Positions 25,565 to 35,612 of a stretch of DNA of 64,000 nucleotides are shown one piece after another; the stretch's first letter is position 1; every line of letters begins with the position of its first letter. A program made the position numbers and the translations under genes. The stretch comes from Methanomassiliicoccales archaeon PtaU1.Bin124 (GTDB lineage: Archaea; Thermoplasmatota; Thermoplasmata; Methanomassiliicoccales; UBA472), in contig MVRC01000012.1 of NCBI GenBank assembly GCA_002067865.1, forward strand, positions 219,395 to 283,394, in the 5' to 3' direction. Below the pieces are notes generated by a model. That model saw only the letters and a program-made list of their open reading frames with translations, did not search any database and was not told the DNA's origin.

Positions 25565-26458
25565 ATGGGCATTACCCTCGACATGGCGGATGTGGGGGCC
25601 GAGCAGGCGTTCGGCATTACCATTGAGGACTGGCTGCTCTTCTTCCTCATGCTGGTGGCCACGGTCATCATAGGCAGGGTCTGTTATGTCCTCATCCGCA
25701 GGTTCTTTGACGCCCGCCTCACCAAGAGGGCTTCGAAGAACATCGCCCGGGTCGTGGAGTACACCATCCTCGGTTCCGGCGCATACATCGGCATATTCTT
25801 CATCCTGCATCTGCAGCTGACCCCGCTACTGGCCTCGCTCGGGATCGCCGGTATCGCAGTGGCCTTCGCCTCACAGCAGATCATCCAGAACTTCATCGCC
25901 GGGCTCATCATCGGCGTGGAGAGGAGGATACAGTTGGAGGATTGGATCGAGATAGTCGGCGTCACCGCCTACAAGACCGCCAGGGTCAGGGACATCACCC
26001 TCACCAAGACGGTGCTGCTGGACCCGGCAGGTCATCTGGTCTATGTGCCTAACTCCACCATCATCAACTCCCAGGTTATCAACTACACCCAGGCCGGGTT
26101 CTTCGAGGTGCCGCTGGAGGTCCGATTGGACCGGAAGGCGGATATCGACACCGCCATCCATGTCATAATGGACGTGGCCGAGAAGGAGCCGAACATCCTT
26201 CCGAACCCGCACGTAGAGGGCAACCGAGACCTGGAGAGGTTGTTCGAGATGATCACGATGAAGATGAAGGTCTCAAACACCGACCTGAAGCTGTTCTCCC
26301 CCCGCGTCCTGATCACCAAGATAGACGGGGACGACCTGGTCGTCAGCATACGCATCTGGATAATGGACCCGGCCCACAAGGACGACATTGTATCGAGATT
26401 CCTGAGGAATCTGAACACCGCCTGCCTCAAGGAATGCGTCGTGCTCAACAGCAGTTAG
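25565..26458 (+). CDS. Small-conductance mechanosensitive channel (MscS family)
   Basis: 297 residues. Three membrane helices (about 20-42, 62-82, 87-112) are followed by the MscS pore helix with the small-residue pattern LGIAGIAVAFASQQIIQNFIAG (quoted here as the TM3 region, with Gly/Ala spaced along one face), then the beta domain (RIQLEDWIEI, VYVPNSTIINSQVINYTQ) and the C-terminal alpha/beta domain. It releases solutes on hypo-osmotic shock. ATG 25565 or ATG 25583 could be the start. It is divergent from the operon at 25468, with 96 bases between them. Confidence 0.92.
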   Translation: MGITLDMADVGAEQAFGITIEDWLLFFLMLVATVIIGRVCYVLIRRFFDARLTKRASKNIARVVEYTILGSGAYIGIFFILHLQLTPLLASLGIAGIAVAFASQQIIQNFIAGLIIGVERRIQLEDWIEIVGVTAYKTARVRDITLTKTVLLDPAGHLVYVPNSTIINSQVINYTQAGFFEVPLEVRLDRKADIDTAIHVIMDVAEKEPNILPNPHVEGNRDLERLFEMITMKMKVSNTDLKLFSPRVLITKIDGDDLVVSIRIWIMDPAHKDDIVSRFLRNLNTACLKECVVLNSS

Positions 26459-26562
26459 GAACGGCGGGATGTCAAGCGTGGTCAACCATTTCCTCTCACC
26501 GTTCCCGGTTAACATCGAAAGCGTTAAATGAACCCCCTCAATGACCCAACTCGGTCATCTGC

Positions 26563-26841
26563 ATGAACCCAGGCCCTATCGATCTAGAATGTCCTTCTTG
26601 CGGGAAGATGATCCGGTCCGATGCCGAGAAATGCCCCTTTTGCTGTGCTGAACTGGAGTTCCACGACATCGATGACCTGGAAAAGGTAGCGAACGGCCAC
26701 TCCATCGAAGAGAAGACCTGCGAACCGGTCAAAGAGGTCCCGAAGCCGAGGCCCCAGCCCGAGACGAAGGTCGAAATGAAGCATGAGGAGCCTGAGAGGC
26801 AGGGCCGCTTTGGCAAATTATTTGGGCGCGGAAAGAAGTAA
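26563..26841 (+). CDS. Small zinc-ribbon protein
   Basis: 92 residues. A four-Cys zinc ribbon (C10, C13, C24, C27) is followed by an acidic helix and a Pro/Glu/Lys-rich, probably disordered tail that ends in a basic patch (KLFGRGKK). No membrane helix. Such proteins are frequent in Thermoplasmatota with no assigned role; they may bind nucleic acid or a partner. It lies 24 bases before the PUA-domain gene, perhaps in one transcript, which would fit an RNA-related role, though that is weak evidence. Confidence 0.65.
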   Translation: MNPGPIDLECPSCGKMIRSDAEKCPFCCAELEFHDIDDLEKVANGHSIEEKTCEPVKEVPKPRPQPETKVEMKHEEPERQGRFGKLFGRGKK

Positions 26842-26865
26842 CCTTCCATACCAGGTGTGTCCCAG

Positions 26866-27360
26866 ATGACCGAGCTCAGGGTGCGCAAGCGCGGCCGCAT
26901 GCGAGAGAAGGAGATCAAGGCCATGTCGGAGGAGATCTCTTCCGCCGTGGGCGTGGAGGTCTTCACCAACAAGGACACGGTGGACATGGCGGAGAGCTCG
27001 GAGTTCAACGTCGTTTTCGTCAACAATGAGATAATGGCACTGGTCATCGAGGGAAGGCCGTTCCTGACCGTCAGAGGTCTGCTGAAGTACAAGCCCGTCA
27101 AAAGGTACGTCACGGTGGACATGGGCGCGGTCCCGTTCGTCACCAAGGGAGCGGACGTCATGGGCCCGGGCATCGTCGAGGCCGACCCGGCCATTCAGCC
27201 AGGGGATTTCGTGTGGGTCAGGGACGTCAAGTTCCAGAAGGCACTGGCCATCGGTCAGGCCATGGCCACCGGGGAGGAGATGGCGGCGAAGAAGCCGGGC
27301 AAGCTCATCAAGTCCATCTCCTACGTGGGCGACAAGCTGTGGAAGTACGGCGAGGAATGA
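26866..27360 (+). CDS. PUA-domain RNA-binding protein
   Basis: 164 residues. The N-terminal half (about 1-75) has the pre-PUA pattern of archaeal proteins of the MJ1432 type, and residues 80-155 form a PUA domain: KRYVTVDMGAVPFVTKGADV, then GPGIVEADPAIQPGDFVWV and KALAIGQAMATGEEM. PUA domains bind structured RNA and occur in tRNA and rRNA modification enzymes; no catalytic domain is present here, so it may be an RNA chaperone or cofactor. ATG 26866 is preferred because AGGTG lies 8 bases upstream; GTG 26857 is in frame. It abuts the convergent hydrolase gene with no gap. Confidence 0.85.
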   Translation: MTELRVRKRGRMREKEIKAMSEEISSAVGVEVFTNKDTVDMAESSEFNVVFVNNEIMALVIEGRPFLTVRGLLKYKPVKRYVTVDMGAVPFVTKGADVMGPGIVEADPAIQPGDFVWVRDVKFQKALAIGQAMATGEEMAAKKPGKLIKSISYVGDKLWKYGEE

Positions 27361-28050
27361 TCACTTCTTGACGTGCTCGGCCGCGAACTTCCTGATGGCC
27401 TCGTTGGCATCGTGAATTATCGGAGAGCCGTGGCCTGGAAGCAGCGCTTCCACATCGAGCTTGGCCAAGCGCTCGAAGGACCGATCGCACTCCTCCCGGC
27501 TGAATTTGTACTGGAACGGCACGTCCAGTTCGTCGTTTCTGTTTCCGACAGTATCTCCGCAGAACAGCACCTTGCGCGAGGGCGAGTACAATGAGATGTT
27601 GCCGACGGTATGGCCGGGCAGATGGAGCACCTGCAGACCGCCCAGCGCATCGATGACATCCCCCTCCTTTAGGGTCCCATCCACGTCCACTGGGGTCACC
27701 TTCAGCATGGGCGAGATGAGCCAGAAGACCACCCTCATGCCGCCATGGTGCTTGGGCATGGCCTTCTTGCCGGCCACATGGTCGGCGTCCAGTTCGTGCA
27801 CCATCAGCCTCCCTCCCTCGGCCTTTTTGACGAACGGGGCGGCTTGAAAATGATCGTGATGGGCGTGGGTGATGACGATGTTCCTCAACCCCCCGACCGG
27901 AACATCAGCTTCCCTCAGCAGCGCCGAGACCTTGGGGGCGTTGCGGCCCATGCCGACGTCGATCATGGTGGTCTCCCCCTCACCGCAGATCAGATAGCAA
28001 TTAGCACCGGTGGGACTGTCCACCATGTAGACGTTCGGAAGCAGCTTCAT
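27361..28050 (-). CDS. Metallo-beta-lactamase-fold hydrolase
   Basis: 229 residues. The zinc motif THAHHDHF appears near residue 60, with further ligands in LPGHTVGNISLY and FCGDTVG and a final PGHGSPI. This is the glyoxalase II/lactamase-like hydrolase group, which cleaves thioesters, phosphodiesters or lactones; substrate unknown. Full length. It is convergent with the PUA gene. The neighbour upstream on the same strand is an ABC ATPase 68 bases away, so co-transcription is possible but not implied by function. Confidence 0.88.
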   Translation of the reverse strand: MKLLPNVYMVDSPTGANCYLICGEGETTMIDVGMGRNAPKVSALLREADVPVGGLRNIVITHAHHDHFQAAPFVKKAEGGRLMVHELDADHVAGKKAMPKHHGGMRVVFWLISPMLKVTPVDVDGTLKEGDVIDALGGLQVLHLPGHTVGNISLYSPSRKVLFCGDTVGNRNDELDVPFQYKFSREECDRSFERLAKLDVEALLPGHGSPIIHDANEAIRKFAAEHVKK

Positions 28051-28118
28051 GATGGGAGACCAGACTGACAGGTCATCACATCAAACTGTCGTCATGGTGC
28101 GTAAAAGACGACAGCCGA

Positions 28119-28901
28119 TCAGGACCAGGCCCAGAACCTTCCATCCCTCTTGACCAGATGGACAGGGACATTGAACAGCTTGGACAGGTTCTTCTCGTCC
28201 AGTATCTCGATGCCGCCATCCCGGAAGACCTTCCCGCCCTTCATCATGATGACCCGGTCCATCTCCGGAATGATGTCCGAAGGGTCCTGGGTCACGAGTA
28301 TGAGGGTCTTGCCCGCCTTGGCGATGGAGGTCATGGCCTGACGGACGGCGTGCTTGCCGGTCAGGTCCAGATTGTTCATCGGCTCGTCCAGGATGAGCGC
28401 CTCCGGATCGTTCACCAGCGCCCTGGCCATCAGTACTCTCCTAGCCTCGCCCATCGACATGATCGAGATGTCCTTCTCGGCCAGTCTCAGACCGCCGACC
28501 AACTTCAGCGCTTTGCACGCCTTCTTTTCCATATCGCCATCGACGCTCTGGGAACGGTTCGTGCCGATGGAGCCGAAGAAGCCAGAAAGGACAGCGTCCA
28601 GGCCGTCCATCTCCCGCATGAAGTCCACCTGGAGATCGCTGGAGACCAGTCCGAACGCGGCTCTAACCTCTTGCATGTCCCACAGGTCCGAACCCCTGAT
28701 GCGGACGTATGATGCCTCATCAGATGTATCGTGGCGGTACTCCCCCATCATGACCTTGATCAGCGACGACTTCCCGGAACCGTTCGCACCCAGTATGACG
28801 ATCCTCTCCCCTCTCTCGATCGTCAGGTCGATGTTCTTCAGGATGTCCACATCGCCCATGCCGACGGTCACCTTGTGCATCTCGATGATGGGGCCGGTCA
28901 T
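28119..28901 (-). CDS. ABC transporter ATP-binding protein (lone ATPase)
   Basis: 260 residues. Walker A GANGSGKSS (38-46), a Q-loop region near 85 (FGLVSSDLQV), signature helix SIMSMGEARRVLMARAL, Walker B EALILDEPMNNLDL and the switch segment LILVTQDPSD. The signature is MSMGE in place of LSGGQ, and the switch His is Gln. These features recall ModF-like or stand-alone ATPases rather than standard importers. No permease is adjacent; the ABC-2 permease at 8280-9431 lacks an ATPase, but pairing across 19 kb is speculative. ATG 28901 with GGTG upstream is preferred to GTG 28907. Confidence 0.85.
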   Translation of the reverse strand: MTGPIIEMHKVTVGMGDVDILKNIDLTIERGERIVILGANGSGKSSLIKVMMGEYRHDTSDEASYVRIRGSDLWDMQEVRAAFGLVSSDLQVDFMREMDGLDAVLSGFFGSIGTNRSQSVDGDMEKKACKALKLVGGLRLAEKDISIMSMGEARRVLMARALVNDPEALILDEPMNNLDLTGKHAVRQAMTSIAKAGKTLILVTQDPSDIIPEMDRVIMMKGGKVFRDGGIEILDEKNLSKLFNVPVHLVKRDGRFWAWS

Positions 28902-28972
28902 TGGCACCAGGTAAAGAATACGGCTATTTCACATCTGGCAATCCTATCTTCTCCGGGCCCGCTGGCACAATA

Positions 28973-28980
28973 AATATATA
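28973..28980 (+). promoter_or_regulatory. TATA box for DUF1616 gene
   Basis: AATATATA centred about 26 bases before GTG 29003, which supports the GTG as a leaderless start. Confidence 0.5.
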
Positions 28981-29002
28981 CACTCCGGCTTAATCGGCGG
29001 GC

Positions 29003-29998
29003 GTGCTGAAGCTCGACGTCCGGAAGGACTGGGACGTGGCGGCCATACTCGTCACCACCCCGCTGCTCATCCTCGCCATATTTCTCTTACCGGACACGCC
29101 CCTGCGCGTGGTGCTCGGGCTTCCGTTCCTGCTGTTCTTCCCTGGGTATGTGACGGTGCTGGCGCTCTTCCCGGCGAGGAAGGACCTGGAACCGATCGAG
29201 CGCATCGCCCTGTCCTTCGGTCTCAGCATCGCCATCTCCCCGCTGATCGGGTTCGGGCTGAACTACACTCCTTTCGGCATCCGCCTGGTGCCGATACTGG
29301 CCTGCCTTTCCATATTCAATGTCGCCATAGCGCTGGTCGGCCTGTGGCGCCGCTATCAGGTCGATGAGCCGTTCCTTCCCTTCGACGTCAAGAAGGTGAT
29401 GAACGATGCGCTCGGTTCGTACCGGGCGGAGAAAGGTGTGGACCGCGCGCTGACGATCATACTCGTCATCGCCATCCTGTTGTCCGTCGTGGCGCTGGTC
29501 TATGTCATCGCCGTGCCCAGGCAGGGGGAGAGCTACACCGAGCTGTACCTGCTAGGCCCCGACGGCAAGGCGGAGAACTACCCCAACAACCTCACTGTCG
29601 GCCAGAACGGCACGGTAATAATCGGTCTGGCGAACCATGAGCACAAGACCGTGACCTATTTCATAGAGATCTGGCTGGTGAACGCCACCTACATCGACAA
29701 TCAGACCCAGGTCAACAAGATGTACTACTATGACACATTGAACGTGACGCTGGACCATGTCGATGCTAACCTGGAAGGCAACTGGACCTCACAGTGGGAG
29801 AAGCGGTATACGTTCAGCTTCAACGTGACGGGCCAGTACAAGCTATGGTTCCTGCTCTACGAGGACGCGGAGCCGAGCGAGCCAGCGAACCTGCAGAAGA
29901 TGGTCGATTATTCTGGAACGGTCGCTTCAGAGAGGATAAGCGAGGCGGTCCTGAACCATGTCCAGAGCGTCAATCTGAACATGAGGATATATTCCTGA
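29003..29998 (+). CDS. DUF1616 membrane protein
   Basis: 331 residues. Four helices in the first 115 residues, with the DUF1616 hallmarks RVVLGLPFLLFFPGYV and LFPARKDLEPIERIALS (FPGY turn and an Arg-Ile-Ala-Leu-Ser helix), a further helix near 150-175, then an external beta domain of about 150 residues with NxT sites and an aromatic-rich core. In archaea such proteins often sit in surface-glycan and S-layer loci, and here the GDP-sugar genes follow convergently 2 bases after the stop. Molecular role unknown. GTG 29003 is the start. Confidence 0.8.
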   Translation: MLKLDVRKDWDVAAILVTTPLLILAIFLLPDTPLRVVLGLPFLLFFPGYVTVLALFPARKDLEPIERIALSFGLSIAISPLIGFGLNYTPFGIRLVPILACLSIFNVAIALVGLWRRYQVDEPFLPFDVKKVMNDALGSYRAEKGVDRALTIILVIAILLSVVALVYVIAVPRQGESYTELYLLGPDGKAENYPNNLTVGQNGTVIIGLANHEHKTVTYFIEIWLVNATYIDNQTQVNKMYYYDTLNVTLDHVDANLEGNWTSQWEKRYTFSFNVTGQYKLWFLLYEDAEPSEPANLQKMVDYSGTVASERISEAVLNHVQSVNLNMRIYS

Positions 29999-29999
29999 A

Positions 30000-30959
<960 letters not shown>

Positions 30960-32003
30960 TCAGTCCACGCCCCACCAGCGCTGCTTGAACCTCTTCTTGA
31001 TGATGGCGTCGCCCTCGCCGATCGGCCTCAGGCCGGCGGCCCTCATGTCGGCATCGACCATAATCTTGGCCAGGTCCTTGAACTTGACCTTCGCCTCCCA
31101 CTTCAGCTGTTTCTTGGCCTTGGAAGCATCTGCCACCAGCACTTCCACCTCGGTCGGGCGGAAGTAACGCTTGTCGACCTCGACCCTCTTGCCCTGGTCC
31201 AGGCCGGCGTAATCGAACGTGAAGTCCACGAACTCCTGCACCGAGTGGGTCTCGCCGGTGCCGATGACGAAATCATCGGCCTTCTTCTGCTGCAGCATGA
31301 GCCACATCGCCTCTACGTACTCGGGCGCAAAGCCCCAGTCGCGCTTGGCGTTGAGGTTGCCCAGGTACAGCTTGTCCTGCTTCTTGGCCAGCATGGCGGC
31401 GATGGCCCTGGTGATCTTCCTGGTCACGAACGTCTCGCCGCGGCGGGGCGATTCGTGGTTGAACAATATCCCGTTGCAGGCGTACATCTTGTACCCCTCG
31501 CGGTAGTTCTGCGCCAGCCAGTAGGCGTAGACTTTGGCGCAGGCGTAGGGAGAGCGAGGCATGAACGGGGTCCTCTCGTTCTGTGGCGGAGCGGAGCCGC
31601 CGAACATCTCGCTGCTCGATGCTTGGTAGTAACGGACCGAGCGTCCGCAACGCCTGATGGACTCGAGCATCCTGGTGGCGCCGAGACCGACCACATTTCC
31701 AGTGTACTCCGGGATGTCGAAGCTGACGCGCACATGGCTTTGAGCTCCAAGGTTGTACACCTCGTCCGGCTGGACGTTGTAGATGATGTTGTTGATCATC
31801 TCCGAATCCGCCAGGTCGCCGTAGTGGAGATTGAGCATCCGGTGCGGCTCGTGCGGGTCCTGGTAGATGTGGCTGATGCGGGCGGTGTTGAACGTGCTGG
31901 CCCGGCGGATGATGCCATGGACCTCGTAGCCCTTGTGAAGTAAAAGCTCCGCCAGATAAGAACCGTCCTGCCCAGTGATGCCAGTGATCAATGCCTTCTT
32001 CAT
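30960..32003 (-). CDS. gmd: GDP-mannose 4,6-dehydratase
   Basis: 347 residues, full length. [15 protein letters not shown] is the characteristic GMD opening; further signatures are QASSSEMFG and [14 protein letters not shown] with the Tyr-x3-Lys pair, and [16 protein letters not shown], the RRGExFVTRK loop that contacts substrate and the tetramer interface. It converts GDP-mannose to GDP-4-keto-6-deoxymannose in the cytoplasm, feeding the adjacent GDP-fucose synthase-like enzyme. An AT-rich box (about 32040-32050) upstream gives the promoter of this two-gene operon, divergent from the RmlA gene. Confidence 0.95.
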   Translation of the reverse strand: MKKALITGITGQDGSYLAELLLHKGYEVHGIIRRASTFNTARISHIYQDPHEPHRMLNLHYGDLADSEMINNIIYNVQPDEVYNLGAQSHVRVSFDIPEYTGNVVGLGATRMLESIRRCGRSVRYYQASSSEMFGGSAPPQNERTPFMPRSPYACAKVYAYWLAQNYREGYKMYACNGILFNHESPRRGETFVTRKITRAIAAMLAKKQDKLYLGNLNAKRDWGFAPEYVEAMWLMLQQKKADDFVIGTGETHSVQEFVDFTFDYAGLDQGKRVEVDKRYFRPTEVEVLVADASKAKKQLKWEAKVKFKDLAKIMVDADMRAAGLRPIGEGDAIIKKRFKQRWWGVD

Positions 32004-32150
32004 CGTTACCCCGTTCGCTCAGGACATGGCCTTCATCGAATTAATAATAACCTTCAGAGGGTTCGGTCGACACTATGCTGGACGAGTACTTATGGGATGC
32101 AGCAAACTTGTACCTGAGCGTTGACCGAACGGTCATATGGGCCCAATTCC

Positions 32151-32158
32151 ATTAATAG
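32151..32158 (+). promoter_or_regulatory. TATA box for RmlA gene
   Basis: ATTAATAG centred 26 bases before ATG 32180, consistent with a leaderless transcript for the dTDP-sugar operon. Confidence 0.5.
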
Positions 32159-32179
32159 TGGAAAAAATCTTTCCCACCC

Positions 32180-33061
32180 ATGAAGGGTATCATTCTGGCA
32201 GGAGGGACTGGGACCCGTTTGTACCCCATGACCTCCATCCTGAACAAGCACCTCCTGCCCATCTATGATAAGCCGATGATCTACTATCCCATGTCCGTAC
32301 TGATGCTCGCGGGCATCAAGGACATTCTCATCATCTCCACTCCCGAGGACACGCCCAACTTCCAGCAGATGCTGGGCGACGGGGAGAGATATGGCATTCA
32401 TCTCTCTTATGAGGTTCAACCATCCCCGGACGGCCTGGCCCAGGCGTTCATCGTGGGGGAGAAGTTCATCGGGGACGAGCCGGTCGCGATGATCCTGGGC
32501 GACAACCTGTTCTACGGCAGCGGCCTGAGCGAGAGGCTCAAGAGGGCGGTCGACAACGCCAAGAGAGGCAAGGCCACCGTCTTCGGCTCGCTGGTCAAGG
32601 ACCCGGAACGCTTCGGCGTCATCGAGTTCGACGAGAAGTGGAGCGTGGTCAGCATCGAGGAGAAGCCGAAGAAGGCGCGTTCCAACTTCGCCGCCACCGG
32701 CCTCTACTTTTACGATAACCGGGTGGTCAGCTTCGCCAAGAAGGTCAAGCCCTCGTGGCGCAACGAGCTGGAGATCACCGACGTCAACAACATGTACCTG
32801 GCGAACGGGGACCTGGAAGCGATCCCGTTCAGCCGTGGGTTCACCTGGATGGACATGGGAACGCCCGAATCGATGGCCGAGGCCAGCGAGTTCATCCGCT
32901 CCGTGGAGAGGCAGCACGGCCTGAAGATCGCCTGCCTGGAGGAGATCGCCTATCGCAACGGCTGGATCGGCCGCGAGGCGCTCGAGCCTTACGCCAAGAA
33001 GTGGGAGAACAACGACTACGGAAGGTATCTATTGAGGATCCTCGATTCCAAGGTGAGATGA
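32180..33061 (+). CDS. rmlA: Glucose-1-phosphate thymidylyltransferase
   Basis: 293 residues. [11 protein letters not shown] is the nucleotidyltransferase motif, followed by [16 protein letters not shown] with the catalytic Lys, and later [12 protein letters not shown] and [12 protein letters not shown], all as in short-form RmlA. It joins dTTP and glucose 1-phosphate to make dTDP-glucose. RmlC follows after 7 bases and RmlB after 41 more, so the operon builds dTDP-4-keto-6-deoxyglucose derivatives. No RmlD (rhamnose-forming reductase) lies in the window. Confidence 0.95.
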   Translation: MKGIILAGGTGTRLYPMTSILNKHLLPIYDKPMIYYPMSVLMLAGIKDILIISTPEDTPNFQQMLGDGERYGIHLSYEVQPSPDGLAQAFIVGEKFIGDEPVAMILGDNLFYGSGLSERLKRAVDNAKRGKATVFGSLVKDPERFGVIEFDEKWSVVSIEEKPKKARSNFAATGLYFYDNRVVSFAKKVKPSWRNELEITDVNNMYLANGDLEAIPFSRGFTWMDMGTPESMAEASEFIRSVERQHGLKIACLEEIAYRNGWIGREALEPYAKKWENNDYGRYLLRILDSKVR

Positions 33062-33068
33062 ACAGTCC

Positions 33069-33620
33069 ATGAGGGCATTGGGTTCTGAGATCGAGGACGT
33101 TCTGCTCCTCCTGCCAGAGGTGCACCGTGACGACCGCGGCTGGTTCGCGGAGAGCCATTCCGACCGTTCTTTACAAGAGATAGGCATCAGCGTTCGCTTC
33201 GTGCAGGACAACCATTCCTTCAGCGCCAAGAAGGGAACGTTGCGCGGTCTGCACTACCAGATCTACCCATATGCCCAGGCGAAGCTCATCCGCTGCACCA
33301 GGGGGGCGATCATGGATGTGGTGCTGGACCTACGTCCCGAATCAGCCACATACGGAAAATGGACCAAGCTCATGCTGAGCGCGGAGAACATGCGCATGCT
33401 CTTCGTGCCGCGCGGCCTGGCCCATGGGTTCGTCACCTTGAAGGCGAACACCGAGGTGCAGTACAAGGTGGATGATTTCTACGATAAGGAATGCGAGCGG
33501 TCCATCCGGTACGACGACCCGGACCTCTGCATCGACTGGGGCGCCCCGATCAAGCACATCTCCGAGAAGGATATGAGCGCCGATCCCTACCAGGACCGCT
33601 GCCACGATTTCGAAGGGTAG
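33069..33620 (+). CDS. rmlC: dTDP-4-dehydrorhamnose 3,5-epimerase
   Basis: 183 residues, cupin fold. Visible are FVQDNHSFSAKKGTLRGLHY with the catalytic His, then KLIRCTRGAIMDVVLDLR (Asp partner) and the beta-barrel segment PRGLAHGFVTL. It epimerises C3 and C5 of dTDP-4-keto-6-deoxyglucose. It is placed between RmlA and RmlB, as often in rml operons. Full length for the family. Confidence 0.94.
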   Translation: MRALGSEIEDVLLLLPEVHRDDRGWFAESHSDRSLQEIGISVRFVQDNHSFSAKKGTLRGLHYQIYPYAQAKLIRCTRGAIMDVVLDLRPESATYGKWTKLMLSAENMRMLFVPRGLAHGFVTLKANTEVQYKVDDFYDKECERSIRYDDPDLCIDWGAPIKHISEKDMSADPYQDRCHDFEG

Positions 33621-33661
33621 GCGTGGAAGCTAATTATTAATGCGATGCGATTGTGGGTGTC

Positions 33662-34627
33662 GTGAGCGGCATGCGGATCATGGTCACGGGTGCGGCCGGT
33701 TTCATCGGCACCAACTACGTCTATCGTCTCCTCAAGACCGATGCAGAGCGCATCGTCTGTTATGACGCTCTGACCTACGCCGGCTGCCTGGCCAATCTCG
33801 ACGAGGCCAGGAAGGACCGCCGCGTGCTTTTCGTGAAGGGGGACGTGGCCGACGCCCAGAGGGTCGACAGTGTCATCCGCGAGGAAGAGGTGGACACGAT
33901 CGTGCACTTCGCCGCCGAATCGCACGTGGACCGTTCCATCGAGCATCCCGAGGTCTTCCTGCAGACGAACATCATGGGAACGCATGCGCTGCTGGAGGCC
34001 TGCCGCGTTCGGCCCGTGCGCAGGCTGCACCTTGTCTCCACGGACGAGGTGTACGGGGACCTGCCATTGGACCGCCCGGACCTTCGCTTCACCGAGGCCT
34101 CCCCGTTGAGACCGTCCAGCCCGTACTCGGCCAGCAAGGCCTCGGCCGACCTGCTGGCGCTTTCGTACCATCGCACCTACTCTCTGCCCATCACCGTATC
34201 CCGCTGCACCAACAACTACGGCCCCTACCAGGTGGACGAGAAGCTCATCCCGAAGATGATCTCGTTGGCCATGAGGGATGAAGAACTGCCGCTCTACGGC
34301 AGCGGCGACTTCGTCAGGGACTGGCTGCACGTGGACGACCACTGCTCCGCCATCGACCTCATCATCAAGAAGGGAAGGAACGGAGAGGTATACAACGTCG
34401 GGGCGAACAACGAGTGGAAGAACATCGACCTGGTCCGCCTGATACTCAAGGAACTGAACAGGCCCGAGTCGCTCATCACATACGCCAGGGACAGGCCTGG
34501 CCACGACCGAAGGTATGCCATCGACAGCACCAAGATCAGGAAGGAGCTGGGCTGGGTCCCGAGGGTCGAGTTCCGCCAGGGCATCCGCGACACCGTCGAA
34601 TGGTACCTGAAGGCCAAGGTGAAGTGA
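33662..34627 (+). CDS. rmlB: dTDP-glucose 4,6-dehydratase
   Basis: 321 residues. Cofactor motif TGAAGFIGTNYV, FAAESHVDRSI (typical of RmlB), STDEVYGDL and YSASKASADLL with the Tyr-x3-Lys pair; later CTNNYGPYQ and GSGDFVRDWLHVDDH. It oxidises C4 and removes water across C5-C6 of dTDP-glucose. A TATA-like TAATTATTAA at 33631-33640 lies about 26 bases before GTG 33662, giving a possible leaderless start; ATG 33671 just downstream is the alternative. So it has an internal promoter within the rml cluster. Confidence 0.93.
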   Translation: MSGMRIMVTGAAGFIGTNYVYRLLKTDAERIVCYDALTYAGCLANLDEARKDRRVLFVKGDVADAQRVDSVIREEEVDTIVHFAAESHVDRSIEHPEVFLQTNIMGTHALLEACRVRPVRRLHLVSTDEVYGDLPLDRPDLRFTEASPLRPSSPYSASKASADLLALSYHRTYSLPITVSRCTNNYGPYQVDEKLIPKMISLAMRDEELPLYGSGDFVRDWLHVDDHCSAIDLIIKKGRNGEVYNVGANNEWKNIDLVRLILKELNRPESLITYARDRPGHDRRYAIDSTKIRKELGWVPRVEFRQGIRDTVEWYLKAKVK

Positions 34628-34694
34628 TTTTTCTTACGCTGGCATCATATCGAATGAGCAATTAACTTAAAGACCTCAGGCATATTGCCCCCCG

Positions 34695-35612
34695 ATGAAC
34701 AGTCTGGCCAAGGTCTTCGCCATCACCGTCAACTGGAAGAGGTGCGATGATACCTTGGCCTGCCTCGATTCGCTGACCAAGTGCGGCGTCGAGGTACAGA
34801 CGGTCGTGGTCGACAACGGTTCCGGCGACGGCTCGGTGGAAAGGATCAGGTCCGTCTTTCCCAACGCCCATGTGATCGCCAACGAGCGGAACGAGGGCTA
34901 TGCCAAGGCGGCCAATCAAGGCGTCATCCGAGCGCTGGACCAGGGCGCGACCCACATCCTTCTCATCAACAACGACGCCGAGGGGGACGCTAGCTTCCTC
35001 AAGGCCATGATGGATGGCTTCGACCGCCATCCCAACGCAGGCGTCCTGGGCTGCAAGATCTTCTACCACGGCACCGACGTGATCTGGTACGCCGGGGGCA
35101 ACTTCAATGAATGGCTCGGATACACCACGCATCCCGGCATGGACCTTCCGGACGACGGCTCGAAGGACGACAGGGTCACCGGATTCGTGACCGGCTGCGT
35201 GATGCTGGTGAAGGCGGAGGTGTTCCGCAAGATCGGACTATTCGACGAGACCATGGGCATGTACTCCGAGGACCTGGACCTCTGCCTGAGGGCCAAGAGG
35301 TCAGGCTATCAGAGCTGGTATGTCCCAGGGGCGGTGGCAAGGCACAAGGTGAGCATGAGCGGCGGGGAGGGCGGCTCCAACAGGATGACGCCGTTCCGTT
35401 CCTACTATTATTCCAGGAACCTGTTGCTGGCGGTGGCGAAGAACCAGCGCGGCCTCAAGCTGGCCACATGCTTCTATTCGCAGGCGTTCCTCCTCATGCC
35501 CTACTACTTCTTCCGCATCCGGCTGGAGCGCTCCAAGGGCAGCTTCCGCCGCTATCTGGCCGGGTTCCTGAGCGGCCTCCGGATCATGGTGGGTGAGAGG
35601 TCCGATGGCTGA
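34695..35612 (+). CDS. Glycosyltransferase family 2 (rhamnosyltransferase-like)
   Basis: 305 residues, GT-A fold. AITVNWKRCDDTLACLDSL, then VVVDNGSGDGSVE and LLINNDAEGDASFLKAM (metal DxD equivalent in NNDAE), GFVTGCVMLVKAEVFRKIG and YSEDLDLCLRAKRSGY are the classic inverting GT2 rhamnosyltransferase motifs. A hydrophobic, aromatic segment near the C-terminus may bind the membrane. Lying just after rmlACB, it may use a dTDP-deoxyhexose; that is inference. It overlaps the next gene by 8 bases. Confidence 0.9.
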   Translation: MNSLAKVFAITVNWKRCDDTLACLDSLTKCGVEVQTVVVDNGSGDGSVERIRSVFPNAHVIANERNEGYAKAANQGVIRALDQGATHILLINNDAEGDASFLKAMMDGFDRHPNAGVLGCKIFYHGTDVIWYAGGNFNEWLGYTTHPGMDLPDDGSKDDRVTGFVTGCVMLVKAEVFRKIGLFDETMGMYSEDLDLCLRAKRSGYQSWYVPGAVARHKVSMSGGEGGSNRMTPFRSYYYSRNLLLAVAKNQRGLKLATCFYSQAFLLMPYYFFRIRLERSKGSFRRYLAGFLSGLRIMVGERSDG

